Positions 48,605-58,094 are shown, numbered from the stretch's first letter. The stretch: 64,000 nucleotides of DNA from Thermosulfidibacter sp. (GCA_023269715.1 JAGDVO010000010.1:1-64000); one strand, 5' to 3'. Notes: a model not told the origin generated them from the letters alone. Numbers and translations are program-made.

Positions 48605-49021
48605 TTAGCGTTTCTCAGTTAAGTCTTCTTTATCCCTTAAAAGTTTACTACGTGAATCTACCGCCAATTCATACTCGGTAGTCAAAACTATAGCATCTCT
48701 TGGACAGGCTTCCTGACAGTAGCCACAAAATATACACCTTCTATAATCGATCTCGTATATCTCCGCTATCTTACCAACATCGGATTTTTCAAAGATAGGA
48801 TCCTCTTTGCCGTATATCCTTATGGCATTAGCAGGACAGACAGCCTCACACAAACCACAGTAACAACACCTTTCCCTCCCATCCTCCCCGAGTTTCAAAA
48901 CGTGTTTTCCTCTCCACCTCGGGTAAACTTTTCTTTTTTCGTAGGGATACTTTATGGTAACCTTTGGTCCGAAAAGGTGCCTTATGGTTATGGATAATCC
49001 TTTAATCAGAGGCCCAATCAT
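48605..49021 (-). CDS. nuoI: NADH-quinone oxidoreductase subunit I (2 x [4Fe-4S])
   Basis: 138-residue peripheral-arm subunit carrying clusters N6a and N6b in two ferredoxin motifs (CYCGLCEAVCPANAI and CIFCGYCQEACPRDAI). I placed the start at the ATG 49021 because a GGGAGG site lies 6 nt upstream, formed by the last codons of nuoH; a longer in-frame reading to 49096 would lie inside nuoH. Normal in length and position. Confidence 0.96.
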   Translation of the reverse strand: MIGPLIKGLSITIRHLFGPKVTIKYPYEKRKVYPRWRGKHVLKLGEDGRERCCYCGLCEAVCPANAIRIYGKEDPIFEKSDVGKIAEIYEIDYRRCIFCGYCQEACPRDAIVLTTEYELAVDSRSKLLRDKEDLTEKR

Positions 49022-49023
49022 AC

Positions 49024-49995
49024 TTACCTCCCAAAGGTAACTATAAACCCGGTAACAAGTATGTTTAGTAACACAACTGGCATAAGAACCTTCCAACTCA
49101 TACCCATGAGCTGGTCAAACCTCACTCTCGGATAGGTCCACCTTATCCAGAGCATGAAGAAGAAAATCAAAAAGGTTTTAATGAGGAACCAGATAAAACC
49201 AGGTATGAAGGGAAGAATACTAAAAGGTGCATACCATCCACCTAAGAACAAACAAGTAGCAATGGCAGAAGAAACAACCATATTAGCGTACTCACCTAGG
49301 AAAAACATGGCAAATTTCATGCTACTATACTCGGTATGATAACCACCAACCAATTCACTTTCAGCCTCAGGAAGATCAAAGGGAGCTCTATTAAGCTCAG
49401 CTATGGCTGCGATCATGTAACATATAAAGGCAATTGGCTGTTTAAAAACCATCCACATATCCTTTTGATAGAGTACTACGTCCCTGAGACTAAACGAACC
49501 AACCAACATAGCAACACAAACTATAGAAAGACCCAAAACCAACTCGTAGGATATAAACTGACTTGCTGATCTTAAACCGCCAAGTAAGGGATATTTAGAG
49601 TTTCCAGCCCAACCACCAAGCATTATGGCATAAACACTGAGAGAGGAAACAGCCAGGAAATAAAGTAGTGCGATATTTAAATCGGTGATCATAATATTCT
49701 CATCAACAGGGATAACAGCTATAACAAGTATGGCTGGTACAACAGCAAGGATAGGAGCAATATAATAGGTAGGTTTATCGCTCTTAGCAACAGTTATGTC
49801 CTCTTTAAAGAATAGCTTTAGACCATCAGCAAGGGGTTGTAAAAGTCCAAAGGGGCCACAATGTAAAGGTCCAATCCTATCCTGAATACCACCAGCTACC
49901 TTCCTTTCTGCATAGGTTCCATAAGCCACAAAAAACATCAAAACTGCGAAAAAGATGATTATCTTCGCAATAGTTAAAATAACAGTTTCCAGCAT
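49024..49995 (-). CDS. nuoH: NADH-quinone oxidoreductase subunit H
   Basis: 323-residue, eight-helix membrane subunit that helps form the quinone cavity. Motifs are ERKVAGGIQDRIGPLHCGPFGLLQPLADGLKLFFKE (start near 31, read here as ERKVAGGIQDRIGP then GLLQPLADGLKLF), ELNRAPFDLPEAESELVGGYHTEYS (near 212; FDLPEAESELVGGYHTEYS) and RWTYPRVRFDQLM. A TAGGAGTT site precedes the ATG. Confidence 0.97.
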   Translation of the reverse strand: MLETVILTIAKIIIFFAVLMFFVAYGTYAERKVAGGIQDRIGPLHCGPFGLLQPLADGLKLFFKEDITVAKSDKPTYYIAPILAVVPAILVIAVIPVDENIMITDLNIALLYFLAVSSLSVYAIMLGGWAGNSKYPLLGGLRSASQFISYELVLGLSIVCVAMLVGSFSLRDVVLYQKDMWMVFKQPIAFICYMIAAIAELNRAPFDLPEAESELVGGYHTEYSSMKFAMFFLGEYANMVVSSAIATCLFLGGWYAPFSILPFIPGFIWFLIKTFLIFFFMLWIRWTYPRVRFDQLMGMSWKVLMPVVLLNILVTGFIVTFGR

Positions 49996-50008
49996 AACTC
50001 CTACCCCT

Positions 50009-52222
50009 CTACTTTTTAATCTTTACCTTTGCTATCCGATTATTAAGGGCTTCGTTAACGGGAAATCCTTCAAAGCCAGTATCTGCAACTAAAACTCCCT
50101 TAACTAGCTCATCAAACACCCTAATCTTATACTTAAACGAAGGCCCACCGATATCTAAACTGACATAATCACCGTTACTTAGACCCAAACTTCTTGCATC
50201 ATAAATGGAAACGTTCAGAACCGGCTCAGGAGAAGCTTCCAATAGCTTACTCTTACCCTCCATATATCTGAAATTCCTATAGAACGGTATCTCAAATAGA
50301 GCTTCGAAATCCCCACTTCCCGATAACACTATATCTTTCGGTTTCTTATTCCCCTCTACTAGCACAAACTTTGGCTTAAACTCCCTAACCTCCAGATCTA
50401 ACTTTTTCCCCATCTTCTCGGAAATAAGTTTCAACCATTCTCTTATAGATCTCTCCTCATACTCCCTGGCAAGACTTTTCTTAGATTTTGTCAGTTTTCC
50501 AAAAACATTAACAAAGTGAGCTTCCTCTTCTACTAACTCCGTTAAAGGAAGGAAGTAATCAGCATACCTTGCAGTTCCGTTAAAGAACAACCCCATGTAA
50601 ACCATAAAGTCGACACTACCAAGTGCATCCCTTACAAGCTTGCCATTTGGTACTTCTCTGAATAGATCTACACCCAAGACAAATAGAGCCTTTACACTAC
50701 CAGCTTTTACCTCTTCTAACAGCGAATCTATTCCCTTACAGAAAAGTCCATAAGTATAGGCGACATAACTCGAAGAACTTCTATCGAGAATTATATATTT
50801 CAAGCCATTTTTGATAGCATAATCCACAATCAAAGCTCTAACTGCCTCTTGAGCTCTCGGCCCAAGTACAATCATAGGTTTAGTCTGTAGGAAGGCTTCC
50901 AGTCTTTCATATTCCTCTCTAGACAAACCGGTGAACTCATCCCATTTACCACTAAAGAGTGAATATATAGCTCCATCTTCACAGGAAGGTTTGATACAGA
51001 AAAGATTATTGACCCTTTTCATCAGATAGTAGTCCCAGCTTGTAAGTAGAACTACATTTGCTCCTTTGCCAATGGCTTCACAAATGGTGAGAGCGATAAC
51101 CGGATAGCTATTAGAAATATCCCCTGATAAAACGAGTATATTTCTGGCCTCCGAAATCTCCTCAAGTGAGTCTACATTGCTACCAAAGGGTAGATAGTCC
51201 TCCATTCCTACTCTGTATTCAGCCTTTTTTATACCAAAGTTATCCATAAAGTTTCTTATACCGGCTGCATCCTCCACAGATAGACCACTAGGTAGTATAA
51301 AAGCCACTTCCTCTGGTTTATACCTACCTAATGCCTGAGTAATACCGTTTAAAACCTTTTCAAGACCAACATTAACAAGCTTATTTTCTCTTCTCTCCAG
51401 GGCAAACTTTATCCTTTCAGGATGATTCATACATTCAAACCCAAAATACCCCTTATCACAAATCCATGGACCAGGCGAATTTACATTATGCTTTGCTCTA
51501 TAAGCCTTGTTTTCCCTTATACCATAGTCCAAACTACAGAAAAGACCACATTCTCTACAAACACCCCTTGCCCATTCCAATGTCCAATATCTGACCTTGT
51601 ATCTGTAAAGCCTAGAAGTTATAGCACCTACAGGACAGATCTCTACAAGGTTACAGGTGAAGTAATCAGCGATTTCCTTGTTTTCATAGGTACCTATCAG
51701 GGAATGGGCGGCTCTAAAATAAACATTCCAATCGGTGCCAGCCATATACTCATGGGTAAACCTTACACACCTTTTGCATAAAATACACCTCGACTGTTCA
51801 TAAACTATAAAGGGACCGTAGAATTTAGTTGGAAAAAGCTCCTTTTCATCTACAAACCTACTCGTCGCCCTTCCGTATCTATAGGTTATATCCTGGAGCA
51901 TACATTCTCCCGCCTGGTCACAGTAAGGACAGTCGAGTGGATGGTGTAGTAGTTGAAACTCTATTATACCTTCACGAGCCTTTTTAACCCTTGGCGTATC
52001 GGTTCTAACAACCATCCCATCCCTTACCTGTGTAACACATGCAGGGGTAAGCTTGGGCATTCCCTCAACCTCAACCAGACACATCCTACATAGACCCGCA
52101 GGTTTAAGATAAGGATGGTAGCAAAAGTAGGGAATATCTATACCCGCCTTCCTTGCTGCCTCAAGTATTGTAGCATCATCCCTTACTTCTACCGCTATAC
52201 CATCTATAGTTATCCTCGCCAT
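50009..52222 (-). CDS. nuoG: NADH-quinone oxidoreductase subunit G
   Basis: 737-residue peripheral-arm subunit. The N-terminus has the [2Fe-2S] ligands (YFCYHPYLKPAGLCRMCLVEV), the His-containing N5 motif HHPLDCPYCDQAGECMLQD near 94-112, and [4Fe-4S] ligands in CILCKRCVRF and CNLVEICPVGA. A further Cys set (CRECGLFCSL) precedes the molybdopterin-oxidoreductase-like C-terminal part, which in complex I has no cofactor. It passes electrons from NuoF towards NuoI. It is in the expected place between nuoF and nuoH. Confidence 0.95.
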   Translation of the reverse strand: MARITIDGIAVEVRDDATILEAARKAGIDIPYFCYHPYLKPAGLCRMCLVEVEGMPKLTPACVTQVRDGMVVRTDTPRVKKAREGIIEFQLLHHPLDCPYCDQAGECMLQDITYRYGRATSRFVDEKELFPTKFYGPFIVYEQSRCILCKRCVRFTHEYMAGTDWNVYFRAAHSLIGTYENKEIADYFTCNLVEICPVGAITSRLYRYKVRYWTLEWARGVCRECGLFCSLDYGIRENKAYRAKHNVNSPGPWICDKGYFGFECMNHPERIKFALERRENKLVNVGLEKVLNGITQALGRYKPEEVAFILPSGLSVEDAAGIRNFMDNFGIKKAEYRVGMEDYLPFGSNVDSLEEISEARNILVLSGDISNSYPVIALTICEAIGKGANVVLLTSWDYYLMKRVNNLFCIKPSCEDGAIYSLFSGKWDEFTGLSREEYERLEAFLQTKPMIVLGPRAQEAVRALIVDYAIKNGLKYIILDRSSSSYVAYTYGLFCKGIDSLLEEVKAGSVKALFVLGVDLFREVPNGKLVRDALGSVDFMVYMGLFFNGTARYADYFLPLTELVEEEAHFVNVFGKLTKSKKSLAREYEERSIREWLKLISEKMGKKLDLEVREFKPKFVLVEGNKKPKDIVLSGSGDFEALFEIPFYRNFRYMEGKSKLLEASPEPVLNVSIYDARSLGLSNGDYVSLDIGGPSFKYKIRVFDELVKGVLVADTGFEGFPVNEALNNRIAKVKIKK

Positions 52223-52239
52223 GGCTCAAAAATACCCCC

Positions 52240-53505
52240 TTAAACTAAGCATCTTCCACTTTTTATTTGAGCTTCAAACTCGCTTCTAAACTTGGTGATA
52301 CCACTAATTAAAGGACCTAAAGCAGCGTCTCCGAGTGGACAAAGACAGTTACCAGCCATGATGCTCTCAAAATCGAGAAGTACGTCAAGATCCTCCATCC
52401 TTCCCTCACCTCTTACAATCCTATCCAGTATCTGAACCATCCACCTTGTACCTTCTCTACAGGGGGTGCACTGTCCGCAGGACTCATGTGCATAAAACTT
52501 AGCTAACCTCCACACTACCTTAACTATGTTTGTGGAATCATCCATTACTATAACTGCACCTGAGCCTAGCTGAGAACCTCGTGCCTGTATATTCTCATAA
52601 TCCAGTGTCATACCTTCTACTTCTTCTGCCGTAAGCATCGGTGTGGATGAACCACCTGGGATCACGGCCTTTAGCTTTCTGCCATCCCTCACACCACCTG
52701 CAAGCTCATTAAGCAAAACATCAAAGGGAGTCCCAAGTATAAGTTCATAAACTCCAGGCCTTTTTATATGACCACTTATGGAAAAGAGCTTCGTTCCCTT
52801 ACTCTTTTCGGTACCAAGGGATGCATACCAATCACCACCCTTTTCCACTATAAAGGGGACACTTGCCAAAGTTTCCACATTATTAACTATGGTGGGACAC
52901 TGGTATACTCCCTTTGATGCAGGGAAGGGCGGTCTTAACCTTGGATGACCTCTTCTACCCTCGAGCGAATTTATAAGGGCAGTCTCCTCACCACATACAT
53001 AGGCTCCTGCACCTCTATGAACAACTATCTTTATCCTGTAACCAGATCCAAGGGCATTATCTCCGAGAATTCCTGCTTCTTCAGCTTCCCTTATAGCACT
53101 CTCCAAAATCCTCGCACCGTACTCGTATTCTCCTCTTATATATATGAAAGCTTCATGGGCACCTATCGCATAAGCACTTATCGCTATACCCTCAAGCAAC
53201 AAATGTGGATCTTTCTCTATTATAACTCTATCCTTAAAGGTTCCAGGTTCTCCCTCATCAGCGTTACATATAAGATACTTTGGTAGATCTGTCTTTGGAA
53301 CAAATCCCCACTTAACCCCCGTAGGGAAACCAGCACCACCCCTACCCCTTAAACCCGATTTCTTAACCTCCTCAACAACTTCATCTGGTTTCATCTCAAA
53401 TAGAGCCTTCCTTAATCTTTCATAACCACCAGCCTTTCTGTAAACCTCGAGTTTATGAGAACCGGGCTTATCAACATTTGCCAACAACAGTCTGTACTCA
53501 CCCAT
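52240..53505 (-). CDS. nuoF: NADH-quinone oxidoreductase subunit F (NADH/FMN)
   Basis: 421-residue NADH- and FMN-binding subunit. FMN/NADH motifs are LRGRGGAGFPTGVKWGFVP near 52 and NADEGEPGTFKDR, with GAYVCGEETALINSLEG in the middle; N3 cluster ligands are in ESCGQCTPCREGT near 350 and the last Cys in NCLCPLGDAA. The ATG at 53505 is preceded by GAGGTG; a GTG four codons upstream (53517) would overlap that site. It follows nuoE by 8 bp. Confidence 0.97.
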   Translation of the reverse strand: MGEYRLLLANVDKPGSHKLEVYRKAGGYERLRKALFEMKPDEVVEEVKKSGLRGRGGAGFPTGVKWGFVPKTDLPKYLICNADEGEPGTFKDRVIIEKDPHLLLEGIAISAYAIGAHEAFIYIRGEYEYGARILESAIREAEEAGILGDNALGSGYRIKIVVHRGAGAYVCGEETALINSLEGRRGHPRLRPPFPASKGVYQCPTIVNNVETLASVPFIVEKGGDWYASLGTEKSKGTKLFSISGHIKRPGVYELILGTPFDVLLNELAGGVRDGRKLKAVIPGGSSTPMLTAEEVEGMTLDYENIQARGSQLGSGAVIVMDDSTNIVKVVWRLAKFYAHESCGQCTPCREGTRWMVQILDRIVRGEGRMEDLDVLLDFESIMAGNCLCPLGDAALGPLISGITKFRSEFEAQIKSGRCLV

Positions 53506-53513
53506 AAAACACC

Positions 53514-53996
53514 TCACTTTAAACTCTCCAATATTCTCTCCACCTTTTCAGGTGTAAGCTCTTCATAGTAGTCCTTGTTTATCATCATAGCCGGAGCCTT
53601 CCCGCAGGAACCTAGGCATTCAACTGTTATAAGTGTGAATTTACCATCAGGGGTAGTCTCCCCAACCTTTATACCCAACTTCTTCTCTATAAATCTAACT
53701 ATCTCGTCTGCTCCTGTTATAGAGCAGGAAATGTTTGTACAAACCTGGATAAGATACTTACCAACAGGCTTCAGATTGTACATGGTATAGAAGCTAGCAA
53801 CACTATAAACTTCTGCAGGAGGTAACCTAAAGAGAGTGGCGATCCATTTAATAGCATCATAATTAAGATATCCTTTCTCATCCTGTACCACATGTAAAAC
53901 CTGAAGAAGTGCACTTCTCTTATCCGGATAACGCCCCATAAGATCCTCTATCTTTGCCCAAGTTTCCTCACTTACAAACGATCTGTCTACGACCAT
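53514..53996 (-). CDS. nuoE: NADH-quinone oxidoreductase subunit E
   Basis: 160-residue thioredoxin-fold [2Fe-2S] subunit (cluster N1a). The four ligands are in VCTNISC (near 86-92) and ECLGSCGKAP (near 127). The ATG at 53996 overlaps the nuoCD stop in TGATG; a GTG immediately upstream is an alternative. It works with NuoF in the NADH-dehydrogenase module, so this complex accepts NADH rather than only ferredoxin or F420. Confidence 0.96.
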   Translation of the reverse strand: MVVDRSFVSEETWAKIEDLMGRYPDKRSALLQVLHVVQDEKGYLNYDAIKWIATLFRLPPAEVYSVASFYTMYNLKPVGKYLIQVCTNISCSITGADEIVRFIEKKLGIKVGETTPDGKFTLITVECLGSCGKAPAMMINKDYYEELTPEKVERILESLK

Positions 53997-55663
53997 CACT
54001 TATCCACCTCACCCAAAACTATATCTATACTACCAATAGCAGTCACAACATCGGCAACCTTGTGACCTCTTACTAAAAGTGGTAAGGCCTGTAGATTTAT
54101 AAGCGAAGGTGACCTTATTCGCATCCTATATGGCTTTTCACTACCATCACTCACGATATAAAAACCGAGCTCACCTTTTGGTGCCTCTACAGCCTGGTAT
54201 ACCTCACCTACAGGTGGTTTTACACCTTCTATAACCTGTTTAAACTGATGTATAAGAGCTTCTATGTTTGCTCTACTACCCTTAACTTCTTCTGGATCAG
54301 GGAAACTGTACTTACCTGGTTCAAACTTAATAGGACCATCAGGCAACTTCTCAACAGCTTGTTTCAGTATCTCCCTACTTTGCCTCATCTCCTCGAGTCT
54401 TACAAGATATCTTGAAAAGGTATCTCCAACCTCCCCAACAGGGATCTCAAATCTAAACTCTTCATATCCTGAATAGGGATAAGCTTTCCTTAAATCCCAT
54501 TTTACACCAGAACCTCTCAAAATAGGACCTGTGACTCCGTATCTGATAGCATCCTCCTTTGAAAGCACCGCTACACCCTCTGTCCTAACCCTCCATATCT
54601 TGTTGTTAGTAAGCAGTCCCTCGTACTCATCTATCTTTCTTGGGAAGGTATCTACAAACTTCTTAAGGGCAGGTATAAACTCCTCAGGTAAATCCTCTTT
54701 CACACCACCTATTCTAAAATAACTCTGGTGGAACCTAGCTCCCGCTACCATCTCCCAGAGCTCGTAGATATACTCCCTCTCTCTAAAGGTATAGAGAAAT
54801 ACCGTCGCCGCTCCAATATCCATAGCGTGTGTACCAAGCCAAATGAGATGGGAAGCTATCCTCGCGAGTTCTGTCATTATAACTCTTATGTACTTTGCCC
54901 TCGCAGGTGGTTCTATACCTAACAACTTCTCAACGGCGAGTATATAGGCAAGGTTGTTCGAAGGAGGAGCAAGATAATCGAGTCTATCGGTAAGAGGTAA
55001 AACTTGAAAATAGGTTTTTTGCTCGGCCAGCTTTTCCGTCCCCCTATGAAGATAACCTACTATCGGGCATGCATCAACAATCGTTTCCCCTTCAAGTTCT
55101 AGAATTACCCTCAGAACACCATGGGTGGATGGATGCTGAGGACCCATATTAAGGATTGTAGTATCATTCCTCTTTGGTTTATACTTTGTTTTAGCGCCAC
55201 CTTCATAAAATATCCTGTTAGTATCCCCCCTTACCGGATAATCTTTCCTCAGAGGGAAACCCTCATAATCATCAGGAAGGTATAGTCTCTCCAAATTGGA
55301 GTGTCCCTCAAATTCTATACCAAACATATCGTATACTTCCCTCTCATGCCAGTTCGCTGTAGGCCATACATCGGAAACGGTATCAACTCTCTCACCATCC
55401 CTAATTCTAACCTTCAATCTTACCTGTTCTCTTGTATCCATATTCCTTAGAAGATAGACAACCTCGAATCTATCGGTTTTGCCTACCCCTCTATCAACTC
55501 CACATAGATCAACTAAAAAATTGAATCCTTTAACATCCCTAAGCCATAGACATATATTCTTCAAATACTCCTTCGAAACATAGATGGTCTCCTCGCCTCT
55601 AAATTCTCTTGCATCGCCAATAGCTTCACCAAACCTAGCCTTTAAAGATTCAAATATACCCAT
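53996..55663 (-). CDS. nuoCD: NADH-quinone oxidoreductase fused subunit C/D
   Basis: 555-residue fusion of the 30-kDa (NuoC, about 1-150) and 49-kDa (NuoD, about 165-555) subunits. NuoC ends in the typical WHEREVYDMFGIEFEGHSNLERLYLPDDYEGFPLRKDYP region (WHEREVYDMFGI near 106). NuoD starts with NMGPQHPSTHGVLRVI and ends with IVLGEVDK. His and Asp residues of the quinone site (GPQHPSTHG and conserved LDYLAPPSN) are intact. Fusion of the two is common in several phyla. It receives electrons through NuoB and NuoI and reduces menaquinone here, as inferred from mqn genes. Confidence 0.97.
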   Translation of the reverse strand: MGIFESLKARFGEAIGDAREFRGEETIYVSKEYLKNICLWLRDVKGFNFLVDLCGVDRGVGKTDRFEVVYLLRNMDTREQVRLKVRIRDGERVDTVSDVWPTANWHEREVYDMFGIEFEGHSNLERLYLPDDYEGFPLRKDYPVRGDTNRIFYEGGAKTKYKPKRNDTTILNMGPQHPSTHGVLRVILELEGETIVDACPIVGYLHRGTEKLAEQKTYFQVLPLTDRLDYLAPPSNNLAYILAVEKLLGIEPPARAKYIRVIMTELARIASHLIWLGTHAMDIGAATVFLYTFREREYIYELWEMVAGARFHQSYFRIGGVKEDLPEEFIPALKKFVDTFPRKIDEYEGLLTNNKIWRVRTEGVAVLSKEDAIRYGVTGPILRGSGVKWDLRKAYPYSGYEEFRFEIPVGEVGDTFSRYLVRLEEMRQSREILKQAVEKLPDGPIKFEPGKYSFPDPEEVKGSRANIEALIHQFKQVIEGVKPPVGEVYQAVEAPKGELGFYIVSDGSEKPYRMRIRSPSLINLQALPLLVRGHKVADVVTAIGSIDIVLGEVDK

Positions 55664-55675
55664 TATTCGCCACCC

Positions 55676-56227
55676 CTAAAATTTGTTCTTTATGCCTTCC
55701 CTTTCTATTTTCTTCTGCAACATGAGAATAGCCTGTAAAAGCGCTTCCGGCCTTGGGGGACAGCCAGGTATATATATATCAACGGGAAGAAACTTATCCA
55801 CACCTTGAACAACAGCATAGGAATCGTATATTCCACCACCAACAGCACAGGTACCCATCGCTATGACCCACTTAGGTTCCGGCATCTGCTCATAGACCTT
55901 CTTAACGATAGGAGCCATCTTCTTCGTTACCGTACCTGCAACTATCATAAGATCAGCTTGTCTCGGAGAAGCTCTAAAGACCTCAGCTCCGAATCTAGAC
56001 ATATCGTAATGACTAGCCGCTGTAGCCATCATCTCTATAGCACAGCAGGCAAGACCAAAAGTACAGGGCCATATGGACCATTTACGAGCCCAGTTTACAG
56101 CCTTGTTTAAAGTGGTAACTAGAACATTTCCGGAAATAGCTTCAAGCTCCTCCTCTGTAATCTCCTCAACAGGCTTTACCTCTGGAAATTCTATCAACAC
56201 CTCTTCGACAGGACGTCTCACTCCCAT
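55676..56227 (-). CDS. nuoB: NADH-quinone oxidoreductase subunit B (cluster N2)
   Basis: 183-residue subunit carrying the terminal [4Fe-4S] cluster N2. Ligands are the tandem Cys of [16 protein letters not shown] (near 53-68), the Cys in [13 protein letters not shown], and the Cys in [16 protein letters not shown]. Overlaps nuoA by 10 bp. Conserved Arg/Pro motifs around [17 protein letters not shown] are intact. Confidence 0.98.
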   Translation of the reverse strand: MGVRRPVEEVLIEFPEVKPVEEITEEELEAISGNVLVTTLNKAVNWARKWSIWPCTFGLACCAIEMMATAASHYDMSRFGAEVFRASPRQADLMIVAGTVTKKMAPIVKKVYEQMPEPKWVIAMGTCAVGGGIYDSYAVVQGVDKFLPVDIYIPGCPPRPEALLQAILMLQKKIEREGIKNKF

Positions 56228-56577
56228 TCTAACACTCCCTTAACATAGGCGTATAAAAATATTCCCAAAAATATAACTATAAAAACTGCCATCTCCCAGA
56301 AAGCAAAGGACCCCATTTCCTTAAACTTTAAAGCCCAAGGATAAAGAAAGATCACCTCGATATCGAAAACAAGGAACAAAAGGGCTATCATATAATAGTG
56401 GATAAAAAATGGCTTCCTCGCATCACCAACAGGTTCAACTCCACATTCATAGGGAGACAGCTTAGAAGGATCGGGTCTTTTAGGTCCAACTAATTTTGAG
56501 ATTACAATAGTTCCGATCCCGAAACCAAAAGCTAAAATTGCAACAAGAATTAGCGGCCAGTATACTTCGCGCATCAT
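56218..56577 (-). CDS. nuoA: NADH-quinone oxidoreductase subunit A
   Basis: 119-residue, three-helix membrane subunit. The conserved loop [44 protein letters not shown] ([14 protein letters not shown] near 41, [15 protein letters not shown] near 72) contains the Cys and acidic residues of the quinone cavity. Start is ATG 56577 with an AGAGAGG site (a second ATG directly follows). It is the first gene of the complete 13-gene operon, with a promoter candidate upstream. Confidence 0.97.
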   Translation of the reverse strand: MMREVYWPLILVAILAFGFGIGTIVISKLVGPKRPDPSKLSPYECGVEPVGDARKPFFIHYYMIALLFLVFDIEVIFLYPWALKFKEMGSFAFWEMAVFIVIFLGIFLYAYVKGVLEWE

Positions 56578-56608
56578 CTAGCCTCTCTCAAGGATCTTTT
56601 GTTACTAT

Positions 56609-56637
56609 CCTTTAACACCCACTCCTGAGTTTGTCAA
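56609..56637 (-). promoter_or_regulatory. Candidate nuo operon promoter
   Basis: A perfect TTGACA on the minus strand (56637-56632) is followed after 17 nt by TAAAGG (56614-56609, weak -10). It lies about 32 nt before the nuoA ATG, which has its own ribosome binding site. The -10 match is poor, so activation by a regulator is plausible. Confidence 0.4.
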
Positions 56638-56660
56638 TAGAGAAAATGTCATTTTTCACA

Positions 56661-56675
56661 ATGAACTATGTTCAT
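56661..56675. promoter_or_regulatory. Inverted repeat between nuoA and the HNH gene
   Basis: ATGAAC (56661-56666), TAT, GTTCAT (56670-56675) is a perfect 6-bp inverted repeat about 24 bp upstream of the nuo -35 and within the 178-bp divergent gap. Position suits an activator or repressor site for the complex I operon. It does not match the FNR (TTGAT-N4-ATCAA) or Crp consensus. Low complexity context, so it may be chance. Confidence 0.3.
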
Positions 56676-56718
56676 GGGTCCAATAACTTTCCAATTTAAA
56701 CAAAATAGAACTAGACTA

Positions 56719-56747
56719 TTTAAAAATGAGGTTCAATATGCTATATT
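56719..56747 (+). promoter_or_regulatory. Candidate promoter for the HNH-DUF721-TlpA operon
   Basis: TATATT (56742-56747) lies 8 nt before the ATG at 56756 with no ribosome binding site between; TTTAAA (56719-56724) is a poor -35 at 17-nt spacing. Transcription would start at or next to the ATG. Confidence 0.3.
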
Positions 56748-56755
56748 AAATCCAA

Positions 56756-57313
56756 ATGGAGGACTGCATAAAAAACAAAAGTAACTTATACTGTCTTGTT
56801 CTCAACAAGAGTTACATGCCTTTTGACATAATAGAATGGCAAAAGGCTATAACCCTTGAGTACCTGGGTAGATGTGAAACCTTGGAATACCACCCTATAG
56901 CTACGATCAGAAGCCCTTCTTATGAATGGCCTTTTCCCGTTGTAATAAAGGTTAACTCGATAAAGAGTAACGCTATCCAGGGACCACCAACCAGGATGAT
57001 GATATACTATAGGGACAATTTTAGATGTGCGTACTGTGGAAAAGTGCTTAAGGATAACGAAATTACCATAGATCATGTTATACCAAAATCAAAAGGTGGT
57101 AGATGGAGCTGGGAAAACCTAGTAACCTGCTGTAGAGAGTGTAACAGTAAAAAGAAGGATGAAATATGGATCCCAATATACGTAATCCCCAAAAAACCAA
57201 ACTTCCTATTTCCAAAATATATAAAGATTATAAAAGTTGTGGATTATTTCACACGCGAAATATGGATAAAATATATTCCCAGAAATCTACTTAAAGAGAT
57301 GGTAAGTATATGA
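56756..57313 (+). CDS. HNH endonuclease family protein
   Basis: 185-residue protein with a zinc-bound HNH nuclease module at about 85-150: [45 protein letters not shown] (first Cys pair CAYC, catalytic [11 protein letters not shown], second Cys pair CREC). The N-terminal half ([25 protein letters not shown]) is conserved in a widespread group of chromosomal HNH proteins in thermophilic bacteria and cyanobacteria. Unlike restriction or phage HNH enzymes it has no methylase or phage gene beside it, so a housekeeping nucleic-acid role is likelier. No Shine-Dalgarno. The stop overlaps the next gene in ATGA. Confidence 0.88.
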   Translation: MEDCIKNKSNLYCLVLNKSYMPFDIIEWQKAITLEYLGRCETLEYHPIATIRSPSYEWPFPVVIKVNSIKSNAIQGPPTRMMIYYRDNFRCAYCGKVLKDNEITIDHVIPKSKGGRWSWENLVTCCRECNSKKKDEIWIPIYVIPKKPNFLFPKYIKIIKVVDYFTREIWIKYIPRNLLKEMVSI

Positions 57314-57603
57314 GGGGTTTTACATCTATAAAAGATACACTACTTAAGATTCTAGAAGAAAAGGAGGAATTGAAGAAAGTTTCACTTGCACTATCCATAA
57401 GGAAAATCTGGAATGATCTTCCAGGGGAGATACCAAAGATAGCTAAACCGATATCTTTAAAAAACAGAACACTAATGGTGGCTGTAAGAGAGGACTTTCC
57501 ACTTTCTGAACTTAAGTTGAAAGAAAAGGAGATCAAGGCCTTCCTTATAGATGCCGGATTTGATATAGATAATATCTACTTCTATTACGAGGAGGTGAAA
57601 TGA
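57310..57603 (+). CDS. DUF721 (DciA-like) protein
   Basis: 97-residue protein resembling DUF721/DciA N-terminal KH-like domains: an initial helix pair ([20 protein letters not shown]), then [39 protein letters not shown], matching the family pattern of Trp-x-x-hydrophobic-Gly, then a strand with L.V.V.....W/F..EL. DciA proteins help load the replicative helicase in bacteria without DnaC. Overlaps both neighbours by 4 bp. The call rests on pattern alone and the length is short. Confidence 0.6.
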   Translation: MRGFTSIKDTLLKILEEKEELKKVSLALSIRKIWNDLPGEIPKIAKPISLKNRTLMVAVREDFPLSELKLKEKEIKAFLIDAGFDIDNIYFYYEEVK

Positions 57604-58094
57604 AAGGTAAAAAACTTTACATACTTTTTACTTTAATTGTTCTCCTATTTTCCCTCATAGGATGCAAGAAGGAGGCGTTAAAACAAGCTCCCTATTTCGA
57701 AATAAAAGATTTGAACGGTAATGTTCGTAGACTAACCGATTACAAGGGTAAGAGACTCCTCTTGATATTCTGGGGCTCCTGGTGCCCAACGTGTAAAGAC
57801 ATCCTAAAATCACTAAACGAAAAAGTACAGGAGTTGAAGAGTAAAAACATAGAAATACTCGCAGTAAGTGTGGATGAGAGCGAAAATAAAGCTATAGAAG
57901 TCTTGAAAGAATACAATCTAAACAACCTAGTTGTCGCCATAGCAACTCCCCAGATGTTGATAGATTATGAAGGTATAAGGTTCCTACCAACTTCCTATCT
58001 TATAGATGGAACGACAGGTACTGTGATCAAAAAATACATAGGTGAAGTAAACCTAAGGGAGATAGAAAGCCTAACTTTAACTACCTCAAAGTAG
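57600..58094 (+). CDS. TlpA/ResA-like thiol-disulfide oxidoreductase, lipoprotein
   Basis: 164-residue exported thioredoxin-fold protein. A lipoprotein signal peptide ends in LFSLIGC (lipidated Cys at residue 22). The redox motif WCPTC is near residue 60 within [17 protein letters not shown], and the cis-Pro loop is in [10 protein letters not shown] near 139. Such proteins reduce disulfides, for example apocytochrome c haem sites before haem attachment. That fits a c-type-cytochrome history but the only cytochrome in the window is dead. It overlaps the DUF721 gene by 4 bp and coaD in antisense by 14 bp. Confidence 0.88.
   Translation: MKGKKLYILFTLIVLLFSLIGCKKEALKQAPYFEIKDLNGNVRRLTDYKGKRLLLIFWGSWCPTCKDILKSLNEKVQELKSKNIEILAVSVDESENKAIEVLKEYNLNNLVVAIATPQMLIDYEGIRFLPTSYLIDGTTGTVIKKYIGEVNLREIESLTLTTSK

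Noticed and set aside
49022-49096. N-terminal extension of nuoI into nuoH
   Set aside because: The ATG at 49021 has a perfect GGGAGG site and matches the family start; the extension is simply nuoH coding sequence read in another frame.
56756-57313. HNH gene as a restriction or homing endonuclease
   Set aside because: No methyltransferase, intron or intein context; the N-terminal half matches chromosomal HNH proteins and it is co-transcribed with DUF721 and TlpA-like genes.
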